52,665 nucleotides of DNA from Nemertoderma westbladi (Eukaryota; Xenacoelomorpha; Nemertodermatida; Nemertodermatidae), in contig JAUCBJ010008312.1 in assembly GCA_032718475.1 (NCBI GenBank), forward strand, positions 1-52,665. The letters are read 5' to 3'. Of the stretch, positions 11,037 to 20,636 are shown in pieces (the first letter of the stretch is position 1; the number at the start of each line of letters is the position of its first letter). Both the position numbers and the translations under genes were made by a program. Under the pieces are notes generated by a model. That model was not told where the DNA came from. It made no database searches and saw nothing but the letters and a program-made list of their open reading frames with translations.

Positions 11037-11574
11037 AAGAAGATCTTCCTTCTGGTTCCAGACAAACTGTCGCCAGTGGAGGTGGTATAAAGGTGCTTAA
11101 AAAACAAACAGGAGGTAACATCCAAGTGAGTTTGGTAAATGGGTCAGACTCCATGCATAACCGAGACCAAGTTAAAGTTAACCCCCCATCTCCGCATATT
11201 TCCTCGCCACAACCGCTCACTCCAACACCAAAAGCTGAACGATCCCCCACACCTCGGCCTCCTACTCCAACAGCTGAACGACCTCAACCTACTAATACCG
11301 AACGATCCCCCAGCCCAACATCTGTACGACCCCCAACACCGCCAGTCCCTCCATCAAACATTTCTAAATTTCAAGTGAAACCGGGACAACCAGCTGTTAA
11401 TAAATTATCGCCTAATTCCCTGGCCAATGGGGCAGCTCGTTTATCTCCCAGGAGTAAAGAACCAAAGAAAGTTACCCCGCCACCTAGCGGCCAATTTGTG
11501 AAACACGAAACCAATGGTGGGTTGCAGCGGCCACCGTTAATGAAAACAGTGCAAAATCAAGAGCAAATACAGAG
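11037..11574 (+). CDS. Proline-rich internal exon of an unidentified gene
   Basis: A 538-bp exon between a good acceptor (TATATTTTCAG ending 11036) and a consensus donor (GTAAGT at 11575). It enters with two bases of a split codon and leaves with AG of the next. The 178 whole codons start EEDLPSGSRQTVASGGG and include the stretch GGNIQVSLVNGSDS. A low-complexity Ser/Thr-Pro-rich part follows (SPTPRP, PTPTAERP, RSPSPTSVRPPTPPVPP) of the kind bound by SH3 and WW domains or phosphorylated by proline-directed kinases. No folded domain is visible. It splices in phase to the exon at 13135. Upstream exons lie left of the LINE or off the window. I do not recognise the protein. Confidence 0.65.
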
Positions 11575-11911
11575 GTAAGTGGGCGTGGCATTTGCAGTTT
11601 GTATTTCTTGCAACATTAATTTAATTAATACCACATGGCAGCAATACTCGAGCTGAATATTTATTAATTTGTATTCCCTCCTGTTTCACTCTAATAACAT
11701 ACTTGAGGCCGGTAGGTCCGCTGTTAGAGATAGGATATGCAACTTAAGACTACCTGTTCAATAGAAGTGGAATAGATGGGAGATTAAGTGTGTGGGGCAA
11801 GTGGCTGCACTGGTTGGCGCTACTGATGACATAAAGAGGTCTGATAGGCCCTTTTCTGTCTGGCTTATAACATTAAAACTAAATAGGGTTGTTTGTGCGC
11901 GAAAAAATAGT

Positions 11912-12767
11912 TGGACTAGAAACAGTCCAATAAGATGCCCTGAATCGAGTGCCTGGCTGCGCTAGAAATAGTCCAATAAGGTGCTCTGAATCGAGTGGCT
12001 GGCTGCGCTAGAAACAGTCCAATAAGGTGCCCTGAATCGAGTCGCTGGCTGCGCAAGAAACAGTCCAATAAGGTGCCCTGAATCGAGTGGCTGGCTGCGC
12101 TAGAAACAGTCCAATAAGGTGCCCTGAATCGAGTGGCTGGCCAATAAGGTGCCCTGAATCGAGTGGCTGGCCAATAAGGTGCCCTGAATCGAGTGGCTGG
12201 CTGCGCTAGAAACAGTCCAATAAGGTGCCCTGAATCGAGTGGCTGGCCAATAAGGTGCCCTGAATCGAGTGGCTGGCCAATAAGGTGCCCTGAATCAAGT
12301 CGCTGGCTGCGCTAGAAACAGTCCAATAAGGTGCCCTGAATCGAGTGGCTGGCTGCGCTAGAAACAGTCCAATAAGGTGCCCTGAATCGAGTGGCTGGCC
12401 AATAAGGTGCCCTGAATCGAGTGGCTGGCCAATAAGGTGCCCTGAATCGAGTGGCTGGCTGCGCTAGAAACAGTCCAATAAGGTGCCCTGAATCGAGTGG
12501 CTGGCCAATAAGGTGCCCTGAATCGAGTGGCTGGCCAATAAGGTGCCCTGAATCGAGTGGCTGCCAATAAGGTGCCCTGAATCGAGTGGCTGGCTGCGCT
12601 AGAAACAGTCCAATAAGGGCCCCCCTGAATCGAGTGGCTGGCCAATAAGGTGCCCTGAATCGAGTGGCTGGCCAATAAGGTGCCCTGAATCGAGTGACTG
12701 GCTAATAAGGTGCCCTGAATCGAGTGGCTGGCCAATAAGGTGCCCTGAATCGAGTGGCTGGCTGCGG
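11912..12767. repeat. 30-bp/46-bp composite minisatellite, copy 1
   Basis: The basic unit is about 30 bp (AATAAGGTGCCCTGAATCGA then GTGGCTGGCC). It alternates with longer units carrying an extra TGCGCTAGAAACAGTCC. The first unit contains a 7-bp stem, TTGGACT/AGTCCAA, at 11912-11931. Because the unit length is divisible by three, the minus strand stays open and reads repeats of ASHSIQGTLL; this is a by-product, not a gene. Confidence 0.95.
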
Positions 12768-12847
12768 TTTTTGTAAAAACACGAGGAAATGCTCGAAATG
12801 GCGGTTAAGTAAGCGCAGGCAAGAGGCAAATTTTGAAAATCGGCTGT

Positions 12848-12919
12848 GATTGGCTGCCACAGATTTTACGTCACTACATCGTTATCTGATAACAAAGTTA
12901 TCCTGTCTGCGTGACGTCA
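12848..12919. promoter_or_regulatory. CCAAT/CRE/GATA-like cluster in the intron
   Basis: Within 72 bp: GATTGGC (inverted CCAAT box, 12848), TTACGTCA (CRE half-variant, 12866), the palindrome TTATCTGATAA (double GATA, 12882) and a perfect CRE TGACGTCA (12912). Another perfect GTGACGTCAC lies at 13402. The density suggests an intronic promoter or enhancer. An exact copy exists at 20004-20075 in the duplicate. No transcript evidence is visible. Confidence 0.4.
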
Positions 12920-13134
12920 GGTCACCATTCCATGACATGCCCAAAATACAATTATATTCTTTAAACGATTGTAGAGAAAGTTGGAATTCAAAATAAGTAA
13001 TATAATAATGAGAGCTCAAACTATCTGTAAGTTGTGTTAAAATGTACTACCCAAACACTTAATGTAGGCTTGGTGTAGGCTTAATGTAGGCTTAGTATTA
13101 AATTGATTGTATATAAATTCGAATTTATTTGTAG

Positions 13135-13240
13135 GGCGAAGATTAATGTTGATACCGAAATTAAAAAAGGAATTCAAATGAACGAAAAAGGTGAATTCGA
13201 TTTCAGAGCATTACTCAAGAAGAGACCTATGCCACAATGA
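13135..13240 (+). CDS. Last coding exon of the proline-rich gene, DFRxxL C-terminus
   Basis: The acceptor TTATTTGTAG ends at 13134. The first G completes the AG left by the previous exon, and 34 codons then run to TGA at 13238-13240. The peptide is charged and lysine-rich: it begins AKINVDTEIKKG and ends FRALLKKRPMPQ. It contains DFRALL, which fits the DFRxxL actin-binding motif known from smooth-muscle myosin light-chain kinase. Phase and splice sites agree, which supports the two-exon join. An ATTAAA near 13304 could serve as a poly(A) signal. An identical copy of this exon lies at 20291-20396. The actin link is inference from one short motif. Confidence 0.6.
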
Positions 13241-13480
13241 TTTATACATGATGGAATTTATTCCAACTATTTATTCTTGTAATATAATTTTGCGTAATTT
13301 ATTATTAAACGGACTAGATTTTACCCTTTCTATGTGATTCGTTTTTCATTATAGATTTTTGTGTTTTTTTTCCCTATAAATTTGCCCCTTTTACTTTGTC
13401 AGTGACGTCACTTGTGGTTGAAATCCCTATAATAGTAATTGAAAAATAATAGAACGAAAATCAGCTAAACGGTCTATTAA
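13241..13480 (+). other. 3' UTR and downstream of the proline-rich gene
   Basis: AT-rich, with ATTAAA at 13304-13309 and a perfect CRE palindrome GTGACGTCAC at 13402-13411. No further coding. Confidence 0.5.
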
Positions 13481-15035
13481 CCCTATTAGTACCGGGCTAT
13501 AAAATGTTGTACAAATACCGGGAGGGGGTCATATTGACCCCCCCCTCTAAAATCTACAAATTTTTACGAAAACGTCTGATTTTTTGTTTGTACGTAGGTA
13601 TCACTAGTCAGGATCCGACCGAAAAAAAAAATTTTCGAAAAAATGTACTGGGGTGGTTATATTGCAGCACCAAAATTACAAGTAGTGCACAATTTTCAGA
13701 AAATTTGAAAGTTAAATTTTTCGTGTAATTGTTTTTCAATACAGGTTTTCTGGGGCGCAAAATACATTGGAAAATATTTAAAAATGATATGATTTTACTA
13801 TAAATGGCTGTTTAGTCCTATCTGCGTAGGAAAAAAATGAAAAAAACAAGTAACCAGCACTTTTCAGTTAGATCACAAAATTTTTAATTCACTTATACGA
13901 TGCTATGAATTCACATTTTCAGGTTTTCTAGGGCGCTGATTCTAATGGAATGCATTTCGAAAATGCCCCATCATTGCTACTTGTATTTTTCGGCGTAATT
14001 TGGCAAATTTTGGTGCTAGGACCAAATTTCGTACCCATCACCAAAAAGTACAAGTTTGCGATGTCCAGTGCTGTTTTTATTGATTCCATCGGATTCAGGA
14101 CCCTCATAAACCCGTATAACGTAAGAAACAAGATGATACTATCTACTGATCAATTTGCTTATTTTCCAAAATTTGGTGCTGGCACAACAATTTTCACCAA
14201 CCGGCGAAAAATACAAGTTTGAAAACTCTTATGAAATTTTTACTGATTCCATTGAATTCAGAACCCTCACAAACCCGTATAACGCAAGAAACAAGGTGAC
14301 ACAATCAATTTATATATTTGATGGTTTTCAAAATTTGGTGCTAGCACCACATTTTGCACCCACTTCCAAAAAATACAAGTTTGAGATGCCTAGTTCGAAA
14401 ATTATATATTCCATTCAATTCAGAATAGCCATAAACCTCTAAAACGCAAGAAATAAATTGTCACAAACAATTTTATCAATTGAATGGATTTTCAAAATTT
14501 CGTGCTAGCACCAAAATTTGCACCCAACACTGAAAAATACAATTTTGATACGCTTGGTGCAACTCGTATATATTTCATCGAAACCAGAACCCCAAAAAAC
14601 CCCAATTGCGTAAAAAACAAGTTTCACACAATCAATTTACAAAATTGACATATTTCAAAATTTGGTGCTGGCACCAAAAATTAGCACCCGCCGAAAAAAA
14701 CAAGTTTGAAATTTCTAAATCAATTTATATGAATTCCATCCAATTTCTAACACCAAAAAACCGGTGTAAATCAAAAATAGAGATGTTACAATTCATATTT
14801 ACTGAAATGTAATTTTCAAAAAACGTCTCAAAAAAAGGGCCAAAAGTAGGGTTAAAAAATGGTGCTATAACTCGAAAACTACCCAATATTTTTGAAAACG
14901 GTTTTCACTACTATGAAGACAATAGATTTTTAGGAAAAGTCATAAAATTTCAGATTCGCAACTGCGTTTGTTTCAGAATTATAATAAAAAAACCACGGGG
15001 GGGGTCATATTGACCCCCCCCCGGGTTTAATAGGG
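13481..15035. mobile_element. TTAA-flanked MITE, family A, copy 1 (piggyBac-like)
   Basis: Flanked by TTAA at 13477-13480 and 15036-15039. The ends are CCCTATTAGTACCGGG and, inverted, CCCTATTAAACCCGGG. TTAA targets and CCCT... ends are the signature of the piggyBac superfamily. Subterminal inverted repeats read GGGGGTCATATTGACCCCC at both ends. The interior has no transposase. It holds five modules of about 163 bp whose palindromes sit at 14011, 14174, 14336, 14500 and 14662 (e.g. TTTGGTGCTGGCACCAAA). In most of them a GAAAAATACAAGT-like box follows within about 40 bp. The classification rests on ends and target only. Confidence 0.85.
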
Positions 15036-15039
15036 TTAA

Positions 15040-15704
15040 AGTATTTTTCCTTCCTAATGGCAGATTTATTTATTTCCTGACCCGTACTTTAATATCACTG
15101 CACTGGCAATAATTTCCCAACATTTTACAACAATTACTTTAATTACTGTTTGCTACGGTGGAACGCTGGTATTATATATTATATATATTTATATATAATA
15201 ATATTTTAAGAATTAAAAAAGTGACAACTTATATGATCAATCACTAAAAATTTATTTTTTTATTATTAGCTTTCGATATCTCTCTCAAATAAACGATATT
15301 CTAGAATTATTGCACTACAAATAGTGTCATTCATTATTTGTAGTGCAATAATTCTAATATAATAATAATTATAATTAACGGCATTTATTGTGGTATATAG
15401 GCCTAAGTAAACAAAAGCGGGATCTACAGTAAATTCACCTATTTACGATTTACATTCGCCTAAGAAGCATAAGATGTTCGCTAGGTTCCCCAAACTCAAG
15501 TTTTTCAGGATCTAATGTAGTATTTTTATCCTGCAGACTGCATCACCTGTCCGGTTATATCAAACAGCCATATACCAAAATTCAATACAGAAGCGTAATT
15601 GGTGCAAGTTTGCGGTGCTGCTTCCCAGTAGTGGATAGTTACTGCCCACATCTCCCTTCGTTTCATAGGCCGTTCCTTCCCCCTTTGAGGCTTCACTCTT
15701 ACTG
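15040..15704. other. Intergenic, AT-rich with one strong hairpin
   Basis: AT-rich, with a run of ATAT near 15175-15200. The only notable object is the perfect hairpin at 15302-15356. Sequence from about 15530 is likely the 3' UTR of the minus-strand membrane-protein gene. Confidence 0.5.
15302..15356. repeat. Perfect 21-bp hairpin
   Basis: 15302-15322 pairs without mismatch with 15336-15356 around a 13-base loop. Arm length and loop size are similar to a short pre-miRNA or a small fold-back element. Perfect pairing argues for a recent inverted duplication over a conserved miRNA. Confidence 0.75.
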
Positions 15705-17240
15705 TTATCTCTTGGGCTGCCTCTTGAGAATGCCTTCATTTGTGATGCGAAACAGGACGAGCGCAACCAGGCTAGTGATGGAGACGAGTACTGTGTTGAC
15801 TAAACCACCTGGTTTATCTTATTGGACGATATATCATTTTGATCATGGTCAGTAGAGGGACCGGCCCATTTATTTTGGTGAACAAACGTATAGAACGAGC
15901 GCAATGATAGTTGTAATGAAGACGAGTCTGTGCTGACTGAACTCCTAAACCTCATTATAACGCAAAACGGATCCATTCCTCAAAGATAAATGAACCATGT
16001 AGTTTCTAGAACCTAAACCAAACCATACGATACGATCATATTGCCTATCAACACTTTTGGCTATTTTGAACTATTTAACATACATAATGGCGTTATGTTG
16101 TCTTTATTCACTAAATTGGCAAATTGTTCACATATTTATTGTGGGCACATTGTAAACATTTAACATCTAAATTGGCGTTTTAATACTGATTCCCATATAA
16201 AACAAATTAATATGACATTTCAATTATTTATATGTCAAAAACCCAAAAAATCAATGAGCATACTTGGTAATATTTAGGAATGACCAGCGTACAGTAATTT
16301 ATTTGGAAAGACACATAATTTTTGTTAGCGCTTTTAGTAAATTATGTTCTTTCACTCTCAATTTTCATATATTTTGACTCTTTTCTGTTACTTAATAAAC
16401 CATGTAAAAATGAAGGCAGGATGTCCGGTATGATACAATAAACGGGATTACGCTAGTGTACCTGTCAACAAGGGCCGCTCACTGTATCTGTTTATTTGCC
16501 CTTTTTTCCCTTCGATGCATTGATTTGCTCTATATTTCACTTAGTTCAATACGGTATTTGATTATCTATTGTATTTGACTGCGATACTATACCGGGAGGG
16601 TGTGACAACAAAGTATAACAAGCAAATGACTGAGTAATTAATTCTGTAAGAACTCAAGTCTGGTGATTGTGTTACCCTTTAAGGGAAACGTATAGTGACA
16701 AGTCTTTGGGTCTAATTATATTGATATCGCTACAGTATTCAATTTGTGACAACTCTCAATCGTGATGTAATTAATAATAAGAGCTTTGCTTATATTAATG
16801 GTCTGAAATATCGCCATATATTAATTGTTTAGTAAGTCAGAGGTATGACAATGATCTGATACAATTGTCCAGATTATCACTGATACTTAGTTACAGCAAC
16901 CCACCTGTTGTGGCGCGTGTAAAACCTCCTTGATTACGTAATATCGGCGATATATTAAGCAAATAATAAGACAAATTGAATAGCAAGGAGCATAAGCCAA
17001 TAAGCATCACGTATTCCATTTGAGGCTTAGTAGGCCATACAACAGAAATTAGATCGAATATAGGTGTAATAGCACTAGATGGCATAAGAACCTTTACTAA
17101 AGAATAATTTGTAAGAAACAAATCAATATGATACCGTAACTGGTCCTTTATCAATAAATATACAGTATTTTGGGTAAATTGGTAAAATAAGTAATTTTAA
17201 AGGCAGGATTTATACCTGCAGCAACACCGCTTCCATTCAT
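15705..17240 (-). CDS. Small three-exon gene for a two-helix membrane protein
   Basis: Reconstructed from splice signals. Exon 1 is 17240-17216 (ATG, 25 nt, donor GTATAA). A 119-bp intron ends in a pyrimidine-rich TTATTCTTTAG. Exon 2 is 17096-16905 (192 nt, donor CAG/GTGGGT), and exon 3 is 15790-15705 (86 nt, TAA). All phases match, giving 100 residues. The N-terminus MNGSGVAA is soluble. Two hydrophobic stretches follow: about residues 36-58 (YVMLIGLCSLLFNLSYYLL) and 70-90 (TTVLVSITSLVALVLF). The tail is basic, ending LKRQPKR. No signal peptide is obvious. I do not recognise the family. A phase-shifted relative of exon 3 lies in intron 2. A CCAAT box sits about 510 bp upstream. The gene lies wholly between the two copies of the 3.4-kb duplication. 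Confidence 0.58.
15870..15927 (-). pseudogene. Diverged second copy of exon 3 of the membrane-protein gene
   Basis: Aligned with 15790 and its acceptor, this segment repeats AGTCA-CACAG and then codons for LV-IT---ALVL. Several changes are at third positions or keep a hydrophobic residue. It has one base, not two, between the acceptor AG and the shared frame, so splicing from exon 2 would enter out of frame. That alternative reading stays open for about 40 codons. It is either a decayed duplicate exon or an alternative terminal exon with a different tail. Confidence 0.5.
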
Positions 17241-18571
17241 TTAGCTACCAGGGTGTTAAAGTCAAGGCAGAAGTTCAAATTCGTACATAAAAAATAATCT
17301 AATAAGTAAATAATTCAGTTATCAATATCAAACTAGAATTATACAGGGCATACGTAACCAACATATTAAAATATCTCAACTAGTGAACAAATTGAATCGA
17401 GTAGATTAGTGAATATCTATCACCTCTAAATAAGCAAACTATAGTGCCAAAGAGTATATCTAATACATATATAAATGGTTTCAGCTCGTGAACAAATCAA
17501 ATTAAATGAATTATTGGGATCAATTACTTCTAAATAAGCAAACTGTAGTAGTAGATGTTGATATCTGTAAAAGCTTTTGCGGACATAACAAGTCATTTTT
17601 TTCCGCAATATACCATGTAGGTGCTTTAGCGGACATAACAAGTCATTTTTTGCCGCAATGCGCCTAATACTCTAAAAGACTGGAGCTCAGATGGCGAAAT
17701 CTGTCAGCTGATTTACTGTAAACGTGGAACCTTTCTTTGTTCTGCTCAGCCAATCAGAGCGATTTTCATTTTATGTTGGACAGAGGCCTATGGAAAACCG
17801 CGCAATGCATTACGGTTTTTGTTTACCTTTTCTGAGCCTCAGAACACCGGCTTAGAATTCTTCTGTGCTTCTGTAGAAGTTTCAGACTTTGGCCAAACAT
17901 TAGATGGCTTTGATTACAAGAACGTAAATCTAATATCCTGCAACGCATTACTGAGCAACACTGCAATACCATACTGTCATTATTTTACTTCTATTTACTG
18001 TCGGTTATTAATTGTTGTATATTGATGGATATGTTGTTATATTTGGAGAACACCGATAAATAATCATAAAACCCCCAATCTTCTTGATTACTGAAGGTAA
18101 GAGGGACCGGTTACCTGTAGCAATTGCGACTTGCATTATAGTGGTTTTTGTGTGAATTAAATGCTATTTCATAATCCCTACAAGTGTCAGTTGCGATCTT
18201 CCTTATATATGATCAAATTCAGTGACGGTCGGCAGATCAGTGTGAAGTAGTGTGAAGTCGTGTGCAGTAGTGTGACAGATAATAAAGCATCTCCTAAAGA
18301 ATGCGCTATTTACGAAACTCAGTAGCCATCTAGTTGTGATTAGTATAAGTCATAACTCTGTTTTTATACTTAAAGAGCCACGTCCTAAAGGAACTGTTAA
18401 TATTTCCCCGAAAGTAAATATATTTGTCAGAGATTATATAGTAACGATCAATCGAATAATACAGTAGGTCTGCACCGCAATCACTTCAAAGCACCCGAAT
18501 CCAGTCTCCCTTAACAGTGGGTGAATGATCGCGCATAGACTGGCTTCGGCTACGGTGGCTGAATTCGGCCA
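17241..18571. other. Upstream region of the membrane-protein gene, with short direct repeats
   Basis: 17372-17470 and 17474-17572 are diverged direct copies (both contain GTGAACAAAT and TCTAAATAAGCAAACT). 17579-17609 and 17629-17659 are near-identical 31-bp units starting GCGGACATAACAAGTC and ending CCGCAAT. CCAATCAG at 17750-17757 is a consensus CCAAT box. 17819-18025 has an open frame without domain features that I do not call. 18240-18280 repeats AGTGTGAAGT. No other gene is seen. Confidence 0.5.
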
Positions 18572-18770
18572 AAATTAATTATATTATGAAAACACGTTTT
18601 TGGTTGAACTTGCAAAATTAATTATATTATGGAAACACGTTTTTGGTGATGTTGCAAAATTAATTATATTATGAAAACACATTTTTGGATGAACTTGCAA
18701 AATTAATTATATTATGAAAACACGTTTTTGGTTGAACTGGCAAAATTAATTATATTATGTATTAATTTGT
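18568..18770. repeat. 43-bp satellite, about 4.5 copies
   Basis: The unit starts CAAAATTAATTATATTATGA and continues AAACACGTTTTTGGTTGAACTTG, with one 42-bp variant. The array ends exactly at the left edge of duplication copy 2, in an ATTAATTTGTATTAATTTAA tract that gives local homology to the edge of copy 1. Confidence 0.9.
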
Positions 18771-19067
18771 ATTAATTTAATTAATACCACATGGCAGCAA
18801 TACTCGAGCTGAATATTTATTAATTTGTATTCCCTCCTGTTTCACTCTAATAACATACTTGAGGCCGGTAGGTCCGCTGTTAGAGATAGGATATGCAACT
18901 TAAGACTACCTGTTCAATAGAAGTGGAATAGATGGGAGATTAAGTGTGTGGGGCAAGTGGCTGCACTGGTTGGCGCTACTGATGACATAAAGAGGTCTGA
19001 TAGGCCCTTTTCTGTCTGGCTTATAACATTAAAACTAAATAGGGTTGTTTGTGCGCGAAAAAATAGT

Positions 19068-19923
19068 TGGACTAGAAACAGTCCAATAAGATGCCCTGAA
19101 TCGAGTGCCTGGCTGCGCTAGAAATAGTCCAATAAGGTGCTCTGAATCGAGTGGCTGGCTGCGCTAGAAACAGTCCAATAAGGTGCCCTGAATCGAGTCG
19201 CTGGCTGCGCAAGAAACAGTCCAATAAGGTGCCCTGAATCGAGTGGCTGGCTGCGCTAGAAACAGTCCAATAAGGTGCCCTGAATCGAGTGGCTGGCCAA
19301 TAAGGTGCCCTGAATCGAGTGGCTGGCCAATAAGGTGCCCTGAATCGAGTGGCTGGCTGCGCTAGAAACAGTCCAATAAGGTGCCCTGAATCGAGTGGCT
19401 GGCCAATAAGGTGCCCTGAATCGAGTGGCTGGCCAATAAGGTGCCCTGAATCAAGTCGCTGGCTGCGCTAGAAACAGTCCAATAAGGTGCCCTGAATCGA
19501 GTGGCTGGCTGCGCTAGAAACAGTCCAATAAGGTGCCCTGAATCGAGTGGCTGGCCAATAAGGTGCCCTGAATCGAGTGGCTGGCCAATAAGGTGCCCTG
19601 AATCGAGTGGCTGGCTGCGCTAGAAACAGTCCAATAAGGTGCCCTGAATCGAGTGGCTGGCCAATAAGGTGCCCTGAATCGAGTGGCTGGCCAATAAGGT
19701 GCCCTGAATCGAGTGGCTGCCAATAAGGTGCCCTGAATCGAGTGGCTGGCTGCGCTAGAAACAGTCCAATAAGGGCCCCCCTGAATCGAGTGGCTGGCCA
19801 ATAAGGTGCCCTGAATCGAGTGGCTGGCCAATAAGGTGCCCTGAATCGAGTGGCTGGCTAATAAGGTGCCCTGAATCGAGTGGCTGGCCAATAAGGTGCC
19901 CTGAATCGAGTGGCTGGCTGCGG
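19068..19923. repeat. 30-bp/46-bp composite minisatellite, copy 2
   Basis: Same unit order as 11912-12767 with a single substitution (G for A at 19853). Identical order in so mutable an array implies a very recent duplication, or an assembly duplicate. Confidence 0.95.
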
Positions 19924-20290
19924 TTTTTGTAAAAACACGAGGAAATGCTCGAAATGGCGGTTAAGTAAGCGCAGGCAAGAGGCAAATTTTGAAAATCGGC
20001 TGTGATTGGCTGCCACAGATTTTACGTCACTACATCGTTATCTGATAACAAAGTTATCCTGTCTGCGTGACGTCAGGTCACCATTCCATGACATGCCCAA
20101 AATACAATTATATTCTTTAAACGATTGTAGAGAAAGTTGGAATTCAAAATAAGTAATATAATAATGAGAGCTCAAACTATCTGTAAGTTGTGTTAAAATG
20201 TACTACCCAAACACTTAATGTAGGCTTGGTGTAGGCTTAATGTAGGCTTAGTATTAAATTGATTGTATATAAATTCGAATTTATTTGTAG

Positions 20291-20396
20291 GGCGAAGATT
20301 AATGTTGATACCGAAATTAAAAAAGGAATTCAAATGAACGAAAAAGGTGAATTCGATTTCAGAGCATTACTCAAGAAGAGACCTATGCCACAATGA
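20291..20396 (+). pseudogene. Duplicated last exon of the proline-rich gene
   Basis: Identical to 13135-13240, including acceptor, 34 codons and TGA. It lies 7.2 kb downstream on the same strand without its own upstream exon. It could be a silent orphan or, in principle, be spliced as an alternative last exon giving the same C-terminus with a different 3' UTR. Confidence 0.6.
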
Positions 20397-20636
20397 TTTA
20401 TACATGATGGAATTTATTCCAACTATTTATTCTTGTAATATAATTTTGCGTAATTTATTATTAAACGGACTAGATTTTACCCTTTCTATGTGATTCGTTT
20501 TTCATTATAGATTTTTGTGTTTTTTTTCCCTATAAATTTGCCCCTTTTACTTTGTCAGTGACGTCACTTGTGGTTGAAATCCCTATAATAGTAATTGAAA
20601 AATAATAGAACGAAAATCAGCTAAACGGTCTATTAA

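Larger units (their letters stand above)
11575..13134 (+). other. Intron containing the 30-bp minisatellite
   Basis: 1,560 bp from GTAAGT to TTATTTGTAG. It holds the minisatellite, a CRE/CCAAT-like cluster, and short TGTAGGCTTAATG-type repeats near 13063-13090. Nearly the whole intron from 11615 is repeated in the duplicate at 18771. Confidence 0.65.
11615..15039 (+). repeat. 3.4-kb segmental duplication, copy 1
   Basis: Matches 18771-22196 at an offset of 7,156 with about three differences: one substitution in the minisatellite (12697), one at 13908, and one extra C in copy 2 near the right end. The left edge is in an ATTAATTTAATTAA tract. The right edge is exactly the TTAA (15036-15039) that flanks the MITE. 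The segment contains most of an intron, the last coding exon, the 3' end of the gene and the whole MITE. Confidence 0.95.

Noticed and set aside
12358-12829. Minus-strand open frames reading ASHSIQGTLL repeats (also at 19514-19985)
   Set aside because: They are products of the 30-bp minisatellite and lie in the intron of a plus-strand gene.
13950-14812. Short open frames inside MITE A (and copies at 21106-21968)
   Set aside because: They follow the 163-bp module and shift frame between modules; there are no transposase motifs.
16891-17240. Possible mitochondrial insertion (tRNA-like stem followed by a hydrophobic frame)
   Set aside because: The GCAGG...CCTGC stem coincides with a splice donor, and the hydrophobic frame has matched acceptor, donor and phase. 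A nuclear gene explains it better.
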